From: Dehalococcoidia bacterium
GTDB lineage: Bacteria; Chloroflexota; Dehalococcoidia; Dehalococcoidales; DAOWLH01
Direction: 5' to 3'
DNA length: 5,506 nt
Assembly: GCA_030638985.1 (NCBI GenBank)
Contig: DAOWDO010000088.1
Location: forward strand, 1 to 5,506
Part shown: piece after piece, positions 5,031 to 5,506 of the stretch
Numbering within the stretch: the first letter of the stretch is position 1
Layout: each line of letters opens with the position of its first letter
Made by a program: the position numbers and the translations under genes
Notes under the pieces: model-generated
Database searches by the model: none
The model's input: the letters and a program-made list of their open reading frames with translations, nothing else
What the model was told of the DNA's origin: nothing

Positions 5031-5506
5031 TTGAGAATCGTCTTTCTGGGTACCCCCTCGTTTGCCGTCCTTCCTCTTGAACATCTCGTGCAAAACGGTT
5101 ATCAGGTGGTGGCTGTCTTCACTCAACCCGATAAGCCGGCCGGGCGGGGGCGTCACCTGGTGTCTACTCCGGTGAAGGTAGCAGCGACTGCCCTGAAACT
5201 GCCGGTACTGCAACCGGAGAGCCTGAAGAAGGCGGAGGCGGTTGCCGGGTTGGACGAGTTAAAACCGGATGTTATCGTGGTCGCCGCCTTCGGCCAGATT
5301 CTACCGAAGGCTGTTTTGGACTTGCCCAGGCGCGGCAGCGTTAATGTCCACCCCTCCTTGCTGCCGAGACATCGGGGAGCATCCCCGGTGCCGGCAGCCA
5401 TTCTGGCTGGAGATGAGTTTACCGGCGTCAGCATCATGCTGATGGATGAGGGGCTGGATACCGGGCCGGTGCTGGCCCGGGCCCAGATTCCCATATCGGA
5501 CGGGGA
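5031..5506 (+). CDS. fmt: Methionyl-tRNA formyltransferase, N-terminal 158 residues (3' end outside window)
   Basis: Fmt transfers a formyl group from 10-formyl-tetrahydrofolate to the methionine on initiator tRNA. The start is TTG, read as Met, giving MRIVFLGTPSFAV, the family's conserved N-terminus. It is followed by TQPDKPAGRGR (31-41), which matches the substrate-side loop region. The formyl-folate site is visible as NVHPSLLPRHRG (105-116) with the catalytic pair N105 and H107, and the catalytic Asp is D143 in GLDTGP (141-146). All match the E. coli N106, H108 and D144 positions. RGASPVPAAI has a proline (P121) where Gln is common (RGAAPIQRAI). The window ends in the catalytic domain; a full protein is about 310 residues. 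No def gene is seen upstream, where many bacteria have it. Fmt is divergent from dnaA and has its own promoter. Confidence 0.95.
   Translation, partial: MRIVFLGTPSFAVLPLEHLVQNGYQVVAVFTQPDKPAGRGRHLVSTPVKVAATALKLPVLQPESLKKAEAVAGLDELKPDVIVVAAFGQILPKAVLDLPRRGSVNVHPSLLPRHRGASPVPAAILAGDEFTGVSIMLMDEGLDTGPVLARAQIPISDG

Noticed and set aside
5004..5213. Small - strand frames opposite fmt (also 5153-5494)
   Set aside because: They oppose a clear fmt gene with intact motifs and have no family resemblance.
1..5506. CRISPR array, insertion sequence, phage or defence genes
   Set aside because: No regularly spaced repeats, transposase or integrase motifs were seen; all coding sequence belongs to housekeeping genes.

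Overview
This window is the replication-origin neighbourhood of a bacterial chromosome. It holds five housekeeping genes: gyrB (3' end, + strand), nadD, obgE and dnaA (all on the - strand) and the first 158 codons of fmt (+ strand). The genes are rich in G+C (roughly 60% in the rows I counted). As I recall, the linkage dnaA - obgE - nadD - gyrB, with no dnaN after dnaA, matches Dehalococcoides and relatives. I therefore infer a member of the Dehalococcoidia (Chloroflexota), with a higher G+C content than Dehalococcoides itself. This is an inference from gene order and protein character; no search was run.

Layout: gyrB reads rightward and ends at 1198, tail to tail with nadD (1210-1809), with only 11 bases between the stop codons. 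obgE (1814-3076) and nadD form a tight leftward pair with a 4-base gap. A 236-base spacer (3077-3312) separates obgE from dnaA (3313-4647). It has a strongly AT-rich core and a sharp reversal of G/C strand bias, and it is my best candidate for the origin unwinding region. A second spacer of 383 bases (4648-5030) lies between the divergent dnaA and fmt. It carries several short repeats and hairpins, the fmt promoter and presumably the dnaA promoter. fmt starts at a TTG codon at 5031 and runs off the window.

How the genes relate: DnaA and gyrase B serve replication initiation and DNA supercoiling. ObgE couples ribosome assembly and growth control, NadD makes NAD, and Fmt formylates initiator tRNA. 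If the skew reversal marks the origin, obgE, nadD and fmt are transcribed with the replication forks, while dnaA and gyrB are transcribed against them.

No undescribed multi-gene system is visible. The points worth a second look are the skew switch and AT-rich core downstream of dnaA, a DnaA recognition helix that departs from the usual RDHTTVxH motif together with a lack of convincing classical DnaA boxes, a proline in the GyrB EGDSAGG motif, and a Glu for Asp change in the ObgE G3 motif.
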